The position numbers and the translations under genes are program-made. The notes under the pieces were generated by a model. It saw only the letters and a list, made by a program, of their open reading frames with translations, had not been told where the DNA came from and did not search any database. From Phallusia mammillata (taxonomy: Eukaryota; Chordata; Ascidiacea; Phlebobranchia; Ascidiidae): DNA of 64,000 nucleotides. Shown one piece after another: positions 46,454-61,400 of this stretch (position 1 is its first letter; each line of letters starts with the position of its first letter). The stretch is from assembly GCA_003260075.1 (NCBI GenBank), contig QLIY01000092.1:118426-182425 (forward strand), in the 5' to 3' direction.

Positions 46454-49400
46454 ATGAGTACCGGCGACAACATGGAAAATTGGGAAGAGCATGAGATGAT
46501 GTGGAAAGATGATTTGCAGTCGTATCGAATGCATCTCGTTGAAAGCGTTAACTACCAAAAAATTTGTCCCGCTCTTCTGACGCATAAAGTCATTGATAAC
46601 GAGGACCATGAGGAATTATCAAATCATTATACAATTCGGACAGAAAAAATGAGAACTAGTATGTTTTTGTGATTTTGTTATTGGTTTTAAAAGTCGGATG
46701 ACTGATTTTTGTTTGATAATTATTTATCATAAAAATATATTTATCTTTAGAGTGTAAATAGCCATTTGGTCTGTCAACCATTTCTCCAAAATACTGTCAT
46801 AATGTAAAAAATTATCCACAATGTAGTTGTTAAGAATATGTTTTTTTACTTTAATTTAAATTTTTGATGTTTTCAAAAAACAGTTTACATTGTTCACAAT
46901 TTAAGTTAAAAAAATGCATGGTTTACAATCAATATTAACTATAGTTAAGTAAATATCAAAAACAAACTAAAATCATAACTTAATTTATTCATTTGTATCT
47001 ACTATACACTTGTAACTGGTTTGACTTTACAATATCATACAAACACAGCTTCAGCTATCAATAATTTTCTTTGTTTTGCAATAAAGTTTAGGAGTAAACT
47101 TACTATCCAAAACTGACATGTATATTTGTGTGGTTTTGTTTTCAATTTTGCCTATGTGTTTTTTCAGACCGCCTCATCGATATTCTGCAACGAAAAAATG
47201 AACAGAGCTATCTGAAATTTCTGGATGTGCTTGGAGCTTACTATCCTATTGTGTTTACAGAAATGACTGGAAAAGAACCCAAAACAATCGGTAAGTACAC
47301 ATTTTAAAGTTCAAACTTGACCCAACTTTGGTAGCAATGAACTTAGCAAACTGGATTTTACCTTTATCATTTTTCTATCAAATTTAAAATTATATATATT
47401 TAAAATTATATATATAAACGATCTAGATACCTAAAAATTTGCACTATTTTTACTGGAGATGCACAAAATCAGCTTAGTTGTGTTCGGCCAAATAAAAAAA
47501 TTGGGCTATTTTGCAGAATAAATTCAGCCGATTCAACTGAAATATTTATGACGTCAGGCAAAGTCGTACGCTACACGTTTGACATTTAAACATAAGTATG
47601 CAGTTTGAAAGATTCAGGGGAACCTTGTTGAGCAGAAATGACACAATTTATGCTTTAAATTTCTGTTTGCAAAAGATTTTGGGTTCGTCCGAATTATAAC
47701 AAATTATCCCGCTGAAATTGGATCGTTGAAGAAATCGCTGATTCAACCAAATATATTCAGCAAACAAATTTTTGGTACATAATTTATTTGTTTCCATTTA
47801 TTTCTTGATGCAGCATCAGACACATCATTATTCGATGTACCAAAAGACGAACTATGTCCCTTATTGATGCAAGCGCTTGATCGAATGCAACAAGAAAACT
47901 TTGATTTTTCGAGGAGATTAAGCAGGTGCAGTCATGCATTGGAAGATCGAATCCAAGAGTGTGAAAGATCGAATAAAAAAATTAAAGATCTTCAGCAAAG
48001 GTGGGCAAAACTTGTTAAACTTGAAGAACGACTTACAACATAAACCTTTGATGCAAACTCACTTGCTAATTCTTAGTATCTGTAGTAAGTTTTCTTGGAA
48101 AATTTGTAACTATTTTAAAACTGACCTTGAACAGCAATATCGAGGTCAAAGCTAGAGATTAAATTCTCAAATGATTTAGAGCAGGGGTCGGCAACCTTTT
48201 AGGCGAGGCGTGCCAATTTACTTGTTATTTCCATGTGTTAATGACCTCGCGTGCCAACGTTTTTCTAAATAATAGTGGTACGTGCCAGCAGATATCAATA
48301 CTAAAGAGAAACCAGAGTGTTTTGTGCACATAGGGCTGAATTTTAAGACAATGACATGATAAAAACTGAAAACAAGCTGTGCAACTGGTTAAATTGTTAC
48401 TTCAATATAAAAACGCAAATCGGTTGGCGTGCCATGAAAACCCACCTCGCGTGCCAACCTCAGCACGCGTGCCAGGGGTTGCCGACCCCTGATTTAGAGT
48501 GTTTTCTACCTTTCTTTTAAACTACTTTCATAAATATATGACAGTATAATGATGAAAAAAGAATATGGACAAAACTTTTTTAAGTTTGGATTGGACCGTA
48601 CTGATTTGTCCTTTAGAATATAAAACATATGCACCATCTTTGTACTGTAACCAATTCATATGAACACTCTTTTGTTGCAACAACAATCATGAGCGTAGGT
48701 TGAATGGTGTACATAGTAACTCAGTTAAATATGATATAGAATGTATAAAATGGAAATATATTGGAAAGCCACCTTTCTAGTTTCTGTTTGTGGTTGAGAA
48801 AAGATAAAGATTAATAAATTTTCCAGTATTTTTATTTTTTTCTCTAAAATTATTTCTTTTTTTAGCTGGTTAAAATTAGGCATAACAATGATCTAAACGT
48901 AGTTTGTGAAATTACAGACAAATCATTATAATTGTGCATGAACAATTGCTTTTTTGTTAATTATGATTCAATGAAGGGCAATTTCTGCATTTTTGTTCTA
49001 CTTTAATTTACATAGTAGCACAATGTGACTTTAATAAAGATTTTAAAATAACCTCAGCTCTTGGGAGTCACAACTAAATTGCCTGACTCAGCAGTGATAG
49101 AGTTACAAAGGGTTAACATAAATTTATATACTTTTTAGAGTTGATCGCTATGACAACATCGACAGCGAAATGGCAACGCTACGACAAGATGTTGATCGTT
49201 TGAAGACAGAAAACTACACAGTCTGCATGAGAATGATCGACACCAACAGCGAAAACTCAAAACTTCGAGACACAAACATGAAACTGAAAAATGACAACGA
49301 CAAATTAAGAGTTGATTTGCAGAAGGTGGGCGGTTGTTTATTTTGACCTGTAACATGTTTTTGTTTTCAAAGGCTGAAGAATTCCTATATGTAGGGTTCC

Positions 49401-52400
49401 CATACCATCCTTATTTCTAAGAAATGTCCTTGTTTTTGACTTGAGCCCTTATCTGTCTCATTTTCAATAAGTACAAAACTTCTATCATTTTCCTCTGGCA
49501 AATGGTCTATCTTATACATACCAAAATAAGTTTTTCGCCGATATTTTGTGACATAAAAAAGGTTGGTGGAGGTACACATCACAGCATATCTGGAACAGAT
49601 AGGTTCTGGCAATAATGTGGCATGTGATATGCCATGGCTAGTATTAAAAGATATGATCAAAAACGTTTGTTTCATTTCACTTGAAAAATAAATTTTCAGT
49701 TGTCCTTACTATGGAGTCCATTTGGATGGCAACCCTGCCTATATGATGCATGCTGTGTATTATTTTTGTACAATTGACCCCAAAACTGTGGCATAGAATT
49801 GAATATTAAATTTGGCAAACAAAACATCAAAATACATAGATTGCTGCTGCATTTGAACACACAATTGTAACCAATATATGTTTTACAGTGGTTAATTATG
49901 TCATCAAGTTTGAAGTATACTAAAACACAAAAGACTTTGCAGTCTGTCAAGTCAGTGTGATTAGGTGCATGATTTCAAAATCCCCATGTGCAGTCTGTAT
50001 GTGAAGTCATAGAATGCACTATGATGTCACAGTGAAAACTGAGAGGGCTGTTGGTCATGTAATGAACTATATCAGGAAGTCATATGCACAGGGGGAATGT
50101 GTGCAGTCTGTCACATGCAAACCTATTGTGTGGTGTATATGAACGACGACCCTTTACAGCAGTGCTTCTAAATTTTCTTTGCAGCGACCCGAATTCTAAG
50201 TTAAACGAATAGCCAAGCAGTGGCAACCCAAATTTTTTTGCACATTTTTTTTCAAAACCTGCAATGTCATAGAACTATTCACCAAATAACTTTTTACTGC
50301 AAGCATTTGAAAGACATAACGTCAAATGTATATGCAAAAAACACTGCACTTAGTTAACAAAAGCTTTGTGTGTTATGGATGACTCAATAAATTACATGGT
50401 GATTTAGGTCATGACCCATGGGTTGAGAACCACTGCTTTGCTGAAATAACATACCCCTCTCATGATACTTACTTACACTATAGGTTTTGCACAAACTGTT
50501 TTAGTTTCGGTTTTTGACTTATGTAGATGGCCTAAATGAAATTATAAATTAATTCAGTGTATAAATTACAAGCACCAAACCTATAAACATAGAATATTAT
50601 CAAGATATATATTCTGTATGGGTAAATGTTTGCAAAATGGGCTTCTAGCAAAACAATGGAATAAAAACTGAAAGTAATTAACGCTACTGATTGCACAGTT
50701 AAATCTGAGAATAAAATCTATCATGTAATGGATATTTTTTTCCTGATAGATTATTAACCCATTATAAAATATTTGCACAACGAAATTCTTTGTTTGAATA
50801 CTTTAACATTTTTGTATGCAAACAGTTTGATTATTATAAGTGTGGCAAAAATGTTTTTTAGCGATTATTCATTGACTGTTTAACATAATTGCCCAACCCC
50901 AAAAGAGAATAAAATTGCCCACACTATTGCTCGTTCCAGTGTTTTTCACTTTTTGTTGTTGAATTTTTCTCTTCAGAATTTAAAACATATTTATTCCTCT
51001 TGTAATATACTACATAGTAAATGCCAAACCATACAAAGATCATTAAAATTAGGGCATTTCCCCCCCCCCTGTGCAGTCTGTCACATGCAAACCTATTGTG
51101 TGGTGTATATGAACGACAACCCTTTACAGCAGTGCTTCTAATTTTTCTTTGCAGCGACCCGAATTTTAAGTTAAATGAATAGCCAAGCAGTGGCAACCCA
51201 AATTTTTTGGCACATTTTTTTTTCAAAACCTGCAATGTCATTGAACTATTCACCAAATAACTTTTTACTGCAATCATTTGAAAGACATAACGTCAAATGT
51301 ATATGCAAAAAACACTGCACTTAGTTAACANTTTTATAAATATCACAGATCATATGCGGAGAACTTGAGTGTGTATATACAAACCACATGTAAAAAGTTA
51401 AAGAAAATTCTCCATTAAAGTTTTAAAATTCCTCCCCGTTTGGAAACCATTAAAATAAATTCAAAAAACACAAATATTAATGACAATTATTTTACAGTTG
51501 GAAAGTTGTGTTGCCCTGGAACGAAACCAATCGGTGAGATTACGAAATCGATTACAATGCAGCCCTAGCGACCGGGATATTATGGAAATGAAGAAAGAAA
51601 TTGATGAACTTAAACTAAAACTCGCTCAAGCCCACAGTCAAAGTGTAAGTTTTTCTCATATTTACCTGAATTTAAAAGCATCAAGCGAATAAATATGACT
51701 TTCGAACAGTGCACACTGTTTTGACCTACAAGGTCTCATCAGTGCAGCTGGTAACAAGACATAGGCAGTATTGGTTAGTGTTGCCATCCAACGGCACCCA
51801 GTTTGTTGGGAGCAGCGGGCTAAAAATCCATGTCTATTTTGTTCGATGCCACTGGGCAACACCAGTTAAATGTCAACACTTGCCAATACCACCTATTTCT
51901 TGTCACCAGCTGCACTAATGGGACCTTATAGGTCGAAACAGTGTGCACTGTCTGAAGCTTACCTGAATTTGGTGTTAAAAATAGCATCAACGCATGATGA
52001 GGTGCATTTATATTATTTTGACTGGTTGTGGTGTTCTCTGGTTTTATTATCCAGTTGTACAAATCACAGGATTGCTTTTTTTAGGTTGACTTTAGAGGTG
52101 TTCCCATGTGAGTACTAACGTAAGTTAAACGTGGTCAGGGTTTAAGGCAGGAGTGGAGAATCCTAGTGCCCTATGAACCCCCCCCCCGATTGGTTGTGGT
52201 GTTCTCTGGTTTCCTTAACCAGTTGTACATGGCACAGGGGTGCATTTTTAGTTTTGCTTTGGAGGTGTTCCCATGTGAGTACTAACGTAAGTTAAACATG
52301 GTCAGGGTTTAAGGCAGGAGTTTGCAATGGAGAATCCTAGTGCCCCATGAGGTGTTTGCAATAAGAGGAGGTGCTGCAGATAAATGAACAATTGAGAAAG

Positions 52401-55400
52401 CTTTGTAATATATCTGGACATTTAGAACATACTACAGCCTTAAAGGAAAATAGGATTTCTACCTCTTTAGTAAATAAATCACAGTACGCCAGGTCACCAA
52501 GCATTCACCACCATATGGCAAGGCGAAGGCTAGAAAAATCTAGCCTGCGGTGGGATTCGAACCCACGACAGGAGTCTTTCCGGGACTAACTCTCTACCAA
52601 CTGAGCTATGCAGGCTCAGTGGAGAATCCTCCGAAAGTTGAATTACAAGCACCGTTGCCTACTTGTATGCTGCACATGTCAGGTTCGTAGTAGGGGATCG
52701 CCAGATTGACCAGTATCAGTTAAGATGAACATAAATTCATAACTGGGATCAGCCCTGAAGCTCATCTGTAGTAAATGGTTGTGAAAATATTATCTAGTTT
52801 CAATATCAGATTTGGAGTTGATAAACTGGCATCAGTTTATGAGCATAAAATGAGGCTTTATTTACCTAAGGGGGCAATCAACAAGTTGCCAAGGGGGTGG
52901 TACAGTGATAACTTGGCTAAAGACTGGTTTAAGAGTTGGACATGATTGTGTTGTACTAGACTCTATACCAGTGGTTCTTAAACTGTGGTATTTGTACCAC
53001 TCATGGTACGCTGGAACTTTTCAGGTGGTACGCGAGTGGCTTTCTGTGATACCTAATTTTAGTCTGGTCTAAAATAACTTTACTGATCAGCCCTGATTTG
53101 GGCAAAACTTTAAATTGCTAAATATGCTAGCCAAGTCAAGGATATGCCTATTTGTTGGTCTAACAATTCAAACAAGGTTTAGGACGTTTTTCGCAGCGAT
53201 AGAAAAAGTTGTCAGGTGTATAAGATTGAGAACCACTGCTCTATGCAAATGTGGACCTTGCATATATTGAATACAGTGTATTGCGCCAATAATAATAGTA
53301 GCATTCAGCAACGGCATGTATTTAATAACTACAAGTTGTAAAAGTATGTTAAAGTAAGAAATAATTACTGCAAACTCCAATTACAACAAGTGGGATAAGT
53401 TACAATGTGCAAAGTTAATTTGATGCACCCACTGAAGTGTGGACTTGACTCAACTTCGTGCTTGAGTGTCTTGTGTGTCAAGTTTCAAACCTTGTTTGTA
53501 ACACTTTATTTAATATTCTACTACAGAGGATGCCAATTTCTTGAGATACAGTTTTTACCCTTGTCTGTTGTATTGCAGTGCTATAATTATTGCATACACA
53601 TTTTCTTAGAATTACAAAACAATGCTGAAAATTCCAGTCAGCTGTCATTTTCACTTCCGTTGAATTCCCCATAACTTGTATGCTTGGAAATTTTGTACTT
53701 CCCACTATTTGAATTACATCACCTAGTGAGCACAGGTTGTGCCCATTGTTTTGTTTTAGGAAAACTTAAATCGCAGTGCTACTAACACAAGAACTGCAAA
53801 ATACCGATAGATGATGTGAAGAGCGCAGTTATTAAATTTAACAGTAAAACTGGGATGGGGTCAGGGACTGAATTTATCTGGGTTTTTGAGTTGATTTTTT
53901 ATTGTTATTATTATCATGAAACCTTATCCCTAACTGTCAGCTTTTTACACAAATTTTATTTTCAATATTTGCTACAGCCCTGTGCGCTACATATCGGAAT
54001 TTAGCAAACCTGTCCACTGTGACTGTTAGTATCTCTACCTACTTAAACATACAAAATTGGACCAGATGACAAACTATGCTCAAATACAGCTTTACTACAC
54101 AGTAGTCATACTTGTTATGAATTCCCCATTTTTGTTTGTGTCATATGTGAGCCTGTTGGCATCTTTTCAGGAAGAAAATGTGGCTTAAAGTTTTTTAATT
54201 TGCAATGTAGGTAGCCAAAATTGGTCCCTGTTATACTTCAGTAGTAATTAATCATACTATATGATGTGTAGTCATATTATGTTGCTTGCTAAACAAAGAT
54301 TGATTTGCAGTAAGGAATCATACATGAACTACTTAAGACCTTTTTTAGTAAAAATATATTTTTTAACACAGCTATACTAAAAAAAATTAAAAACACAAAG
54401 TCAAATCTGCCTGTAAAAAATCGGGTCATATAATATAATTTTTTAATGTGCAAATTGTAACTTTTTATTGTGAAGATATATAAAAATTACTCAGTTAATG
54501 AAAGTATTTTTAAAAATATTAATGAAAGTACCATCAATTTTGTTTTTGGATTATACTTGGCAAGTTTATTGATCCCCCCCCCCTTTAATGTGCAAATTGT
54601 AACTTTTTATTGTGAAGATATATAAAAATTATTTAGATAATGAAAGTATATTTAAAAATATTAATAAAAGTACCATCAATTTTGTTTTTGGATTATACTT
54701 TTATTGACTAAAATTGATTTGATGAGCTGCAACTAAAACATTAAACTGTTTTGTTTTAGTATCGCGATGAGGACAATGACATGAGAATACAGATTTTAAA
54801 GCGAGATAAAGATGAGGCAATTGAAATGTATGCCGAAGCTTTGGATAATTTAAACAAACTCAGAGAAGATTGTGCGAATGCTGAGAGTGCAAGAGACAAG
54901 GTAATATATCTATTTTCTTTCAAAGACACTTTAACAAACTTATTGTGCATTTTACTAGATTTTTTTTCTCAAAATCATTTAATAAAACATTCATGTGTTT
55001 TGATAATTTACTGGAAAATGAGTGGGCAACCTCAGAATGTCCCCCCCCCCAATGTATGCCGAAGCTTTGGATAATTTAAACAAACTCAGAGAAGATTGCG
55101 CGAATGCTGAGAGTGCAAGAGACAAGGTAATATATCTTTTCTTTCAAAGACACTTTAACAAACTCATTGTGCATTTTACTGGAATTTTTTTCTCAAAATG
55201 ATTTAACAAAACTTTCATGTGTTTTGATAATTTACTAGAAAATGAGTGGGCAACCTCAGAATGCTTTAAAAACACTGGTTGTGCTCCCAACACTGAACAA
55301 AAACTTTTATATCTATTCAAAATAAACAACTAAAGTTATTTCTGAGTGGGTCTTATGTAAAATGACAAATGCATGTTATGTGGCCCACAGCTGTTGTTTT

Positions 55401-58400
55401 AAATTGTGTTGTGTATGGCCGGCTACTGTTTGAATTAAGTTTTTGGATTGTGTAAACTTCTGACTTCACTTTTCATAGAACTTTATTGACCAACAAAAAG
55501 GAAGTATACATGATGCTCACACAAATATCATATACTTGTGTTCTAATTCTACTGGTAATTACTTCGCCAAAAAACATTGGCCCATTAAAAAGTGTTTCGG
55601 ACACCCCTTTTATAGGTTTACTGTGTTTAAACAGAACATCTGTGTCATGTGACCGGTTTACTGTTTTGTAATTCATTTACAGTAACTTTTTTGTTGTTGA
55701 AAGTATTTGGATGAAAAAGAGCAACTAGACCTGACTTGTTCGGTCCTCAGAAGCGATTGTGATATGTATAAGATGAGGAGAGACACTGTGTGGCAGCAAC
55801 TGCAAGAAGTCGAAAAGGAACGAGAAATGGTGAGTTTGATTTTCATGAAAAATGAAAGGTTTACATTTTGTAACCCCCCCCCCCCCCCCCCCCCCCCCGA
55901 ATCTTCTATTTTTTTGGAAATATATTTGTGTAATTTACAGTTCAGCAGGTTAAACTAAATAAAAAGGGACAAAATATTTCTGTTCTATTTTTCAAAATTT
56001 TGTTTCAATTACTTTGTTATTTTTTACTGCATAGAGCCAAACAAAAAAATATTTTAAACGTTTTTTTGTCCCCCCCCCCGAATCTTCTATTTTTTTGGAA
56101 ATATATTTGTGTAATTTACAGTTCAGCTGGTTAAACTAAACAAGGGACAAAATATTTTTCAAAATTTTGTTTAAATTACTTTGTTATTTTTTACTGCATA
56201 GAGTCAAACAAAAAAATATTTTAAACTGCTTTTTATGCATTTCAAACAAATCTAAAAACTGCTTTCCATGTGTTTATCCTTTTTGAAACAGTTATATTTG
56301 AAAACTATATAGTCCTAATCACAAATTGAATCACATAGATTTTTAGTTCACAGTTTATATGTTTTCATGAATAACTACTTGTAATGTACAACTCTAATCA
56401 CTCTCTTTTAAGGCAACATGAATGTGTAATTTTACATCTAATTTGATTATGAATTTCCCATCTAATAATAGATTTGCTCATATATCGCTCTAATATGATC
56501 CATTAGGCTTGTGCGATAGGAAGTCTACAAAATGTCGTATGTCAGCCAAACGGAAACATGATATTTATAATCTTGGTTGCAAAGCTATTTCTATTCTATC
56601 TAAAGCAATGCACATGTATATGGTGCTTGCTTAAAGACTTGCTAATCATTCAATACATTACAGCTATCTTATTTGCATGTCTCTATACTATATTTTAACA
56701 CATTGTTTCCCAACAATTGGGTCATGACCTAAATTTCTGTTGTCTGGTTTTGCAACAGATAAAAAACAGTACATAATAACAATAATTCTACAAAAATGTA
56801 ACAGCATATCCCACTGTTAAAGTCAATGGGAATTGTTTAATGAAGTTTGTACCAAAAACAGTACATTTTAAGATTCCCTTTTACTTTATTTTGTTCAGCT
56901 TTTCTTAATTTGGTAAAATCAGCAAAAAATACAAACACTAAATGAGTGACATCAATTTAAACACTAATGTGAGTAATATAAATACCAATATGAGTAAAAT
57001 ATAAATACTAATTGAGTAGCATGAATACTGTACTGGTGCGACTAAAATGTAAATACTAATTGAGTAACATAAATTTAAACACTAATGTGAGTAAAATACC
57101 AACACTAATTGAGTAACATGAATAATGTACTTATGTGATTAAAATAAATGTTAATTAAGTAAAATGAATATAAATACTAATGTGAGTATAATATAAATAC
57201 TAATGTGAGTATAATATAAATACTAATTGAGTAACATAATACTGTACTAAGTTAGTAAAATATAAACACTAATTGAGTAAAATCAATATAAATACTAATG
57301 TGAGTATAATATAAATACTAATTGAGTAACATAATACTGTACTAAGTTAGTAAAATATAAACACTAATTGAGTAAAATCAATATAAATACTAATTGAGTA
57401 ACATAATACTGTAATGATGTAAGCAAAATAAAAATACTAATTTAGTAACAAAAATACTGGCATTATGTGAGTAAAATATAAATACTATTTGAGTAACATG
57501 GACACCGTGCTAATTTAGGTAATATAAAGATACTAATTAAGACAATTATAATTAATTTGCTTTTCACAGGTTATGAAAGAGAGAAATGAGGCACAAAGCT
57601 TTGCAAAAGCCTGTATGCAGGAGAAAGCACAATATCGCACACAAATTCGACAGCTTGAGGAGAGGTTCGACCAACAAACACAATCACTCCTTGAAAAAGA
57701 AAGAGAAGTTCTTTCAGTGAAGGCGATATTAAGAGACCAGAATCGAATTGCTGAGGTGTGAAATTGTTTTTTCAGTTCAATTTTAGGGAAACAATATTAA
57801 GATGAAATTAAATTTCAAGAAAGTATATGTATTGATGTATGGCATTGTAAGTTAATTACATATTATTTGCAGATAAATTAGATGTAAACACCATGTTTCT
57901 GCAAAAATCTGACTTGTTATATATAACAAATACATAATACATTTTTTTTAATTGTAATTTTATAACACATAAAAAGATTGATAATATATAATTTAAACTC
58001 CTGTTTTTGCTGCTTTGTATAGAAACGTGATTTTAGATTTTCTCAGAAACGTGATCATATATTGACATTGCATCATAAAAATAACAAGCTGCTTTTGGTT
58101 GCTTACACTCTCAGCTTTCATTTGGTCACAAAACCCAAATACTGTAACTGTGACCTGGCTGGAATTTATTTTATGGCAAAAAAATCCTAAATTTTATTGT
58201 TTCGCAAATATTTAAAAACAGACACAAAGCTTGTCATATTAACACTGTTTTTATTTGGCGATATAAGTGAAACATAATATCTGTGAAATTTGCCTCATTT
58301 TAGATACTTAATTTGTTATGTAAAGTAGAAAATAACGGCCCATATGGACAAAAAAAGCGACATTTTTCAAGCGTTTCGGCAAATATTTTATTATTTGAAC

Positions 58401-61400
58401 TGTTCTATTTTTTATACTTTTGTGCCTGTTTAAGGTTAATTGTTATTTTTACAACTTTCCATTTGAAAAAACGTCAACACAGCACAGTTGCATGTTTTTC
58501 ACTTGTTCATGCAGAAAAAAGCAAATCATATTATACATAGATATAAAAATAGGACAAAATTTAGAAATTTAGCCATAGGGTAACTTAGCTTCTTCTATAT
58601 ATATATATAAGTTCAATAAAATGCTTCACCAAAAACTCACAAAGTTATTTTTAGGGTTGTTCTTGGCCAAACACGTATAAACCAACTACAAATTCGATTG
58701 GAACCAGCAGTAAGTAACTTCTCAAATATTATATAAGTTGTGTTTTTTATTTCATTAGTTTTTTTAGTAACATTTTCTTTGTTGTAATTTAAAAAATAAC
58801 TTTATAATGCCCGTAAATATGTGTAAACAAATTTTGTCGTAACAAGATTTTTTCCAAAAAATATTAAAGTTTTGATATAATTGTTTGTGGGGTTTTTTTT
58901 CTGATCAGTTTTTGCTTTAAGGAATAAAAAAAATGTTTGTTAGATATTGAGTGAAAAAAATCCATCATAACACACTAAATACTTTTTGCAAAATTTTATT
59001 TCTCAAACCTAAATTGTTCTTTTGTTTTTAGCTGCTTCAAGTACTCCTACAGCTCAAACCGATTCGGTAAGTTTTTGTCAATTAACATTTTACAAACTTT
59101 TACAAAAAACAGTTTGCAGTGGTTTTGGAACTGATTTGAAAACAAAATTGTAACATAATTGAATTGACATGCCAATGTTTTTTGCGGTTTTGTGCAATAT
59201 ATAACTAAACTATACCACCAAGTATTGAGACTGTAAAACGGTTTGAAAAGATCAACTTGGACTGGAAATACATAACATACAAAATAAAATTATTATATTT
59301 CTGTTTACTGCACAGCATGTTTCAAAGATGTTTAGCATAATTAGTTTAGGTTGTGATTTTTCAACATTAGCAATGCCGATTTATTGGTCTCATTAATTTT
59401 TTGGTGCTTGCACTAGTCTAGTTTATAAACTGTGCACTTTTACTTATTTTTTTACATATATTTTGGTGTTAATCAATTGATTTTAATCTTAATCATGTAT
59501 CTAACATTTTTTTGAAGACTACCATGAAATATTGCTAGATTGAATGATTTATAACATATAATGCAAGACAATTTGTTTTTTTATTTTAGTTTTTAGTTGT
59601 TTTGCATGGAATACACATTATATAATGGTGTTTATTTGTAACAAACTTCTATACTGTACAATATTTTAAGGCAAATACAAAATCTGGCAATAGGCTTATT
59701 TATATGCGTGTACAATAAACAACAACAGATGGTATATTTTCAAGATTATTTTTGAAGTCCAATTCCATGACCTGACCATATCACTAGACGATTCATTGAT
59801 TGTTTGTTTACTCAATTTGGAGTAGTTTCTGTTTTTTATTTCGGGATATTTATTTGTCTGACGTAGGTGAAATTTCTCTATAAAAGAAATATTTTATTGA
59901 GTGGGACTAAAACACATAAGGGTAACATTTCTAGTCGTTTGAAAATGCCTTTAAAAGCAAAAGTGTTCATTTTTCTTTTATTTACACCCATTTTTAGATT
60001 CTGTAAAAAAGATACTCTAGTTTTTTTGACCAACTAATCTTGCCTACCTAGGTTTTTTTTTACTTTTTTTTCATCTCCAAAACATATCAAAGTTACCTTT
60101 GTTGAGAAATAGCCAAAATGTAAGGTTTATTAACAACAAGATTTAACAATTGTGAGTTTAGCCACAATAAATTGATCACCCATGACCATGCATGTTGTCT
60201 AGTAAATACATGTTTCACAAAGTAATGAATCAAAACAACAAATAGTCACCGGTCTACTTTGAATCACTTTAAATGTGGCCTGCAACATAAAATTATTCAA
60301 TTATTTGGTATTTGATCAATTTGGCTGTCTAGATCAGTAGTTCCCAACCTGTGGGTCGCCAAGGTAGTGGTTCAACTCGACTTTGGCCATGGACCACTAG
60401 CCCCAATAACTTAAATTCATGTCAATTTTAACATGTAGCTCTGAGGTCACTACAACTTGGCAAATGTTATGAAGGGGTCATGGCAGCAAGGAGGTTGGGA
60501 ACTGCTGGTCTAGATCATTGTTTATGTAATGTCTTCAGTCTATGGACTTAAGTTACTTTGTGATTTGGCCACCATTTACAAACAGAAATATTTTTTGACT
60601 GTAAACAGTTTTCATTGCTTTTTTATTTTTCTGAAATCTTCAAGTGTTCATCCTACTTATACTGAGGCAAAAACAACCTAAGGGCTAAGAAACAATAGTT
60701 TGCATGTGACTATGATGTAACTAGTTTTTAAGAAGTATTTTTAAGTGCCTAAACCTTCTACAGATGGTAGTCTGAATCATTATCATTCGTCAACAGTTTC
60801 GCTTGACTTGATCACTGTAAAATTCACACACAAACTCATTCAAGCTTTTCTAAATGGTAGTGTGAATCACATTGATGATTCAGCACTTTCGCCTGACCCA
60901 AAACACTACCCAGCTAGCACCAGTAATGTTGAAAGTTGTAGTGGTGTGTTAATTTGAATCAGTCCTTACGTTTCACTGCATAGCCATCTTACACTTTATT
61001 TGCATTACAAAAAATGTGATAGTTGATAAATAAGAATATGACAAATGCGATCTGACTAAAAAAATGCCTGCTACCTAACTATCCCTGTTGGGGTCCATGT
61101 TTTTGTTTTTGACAAAATTAAGAAAATGTCATAGTATGTTCTAAGTAACATCAATATGAAAATAAGTAACAACAATAAAATAGTATCAGTATAAAAACAT
61201 TAATGTTCATTGATATTAAACTCTTTTTTTCTATTTTATGTATTAAGTACCAATTGCTTACCTAAACTACATTACCAACTTTTATCATAACTTAAATCGA
61301 TAAAATAATATCAGTATAAAATTCACTGATGCTTAAACTGTTTTCAGTTTTATTTTTTTGTCCCAATTGGCTACCGGAAATTCATTACCATATATTCCTC

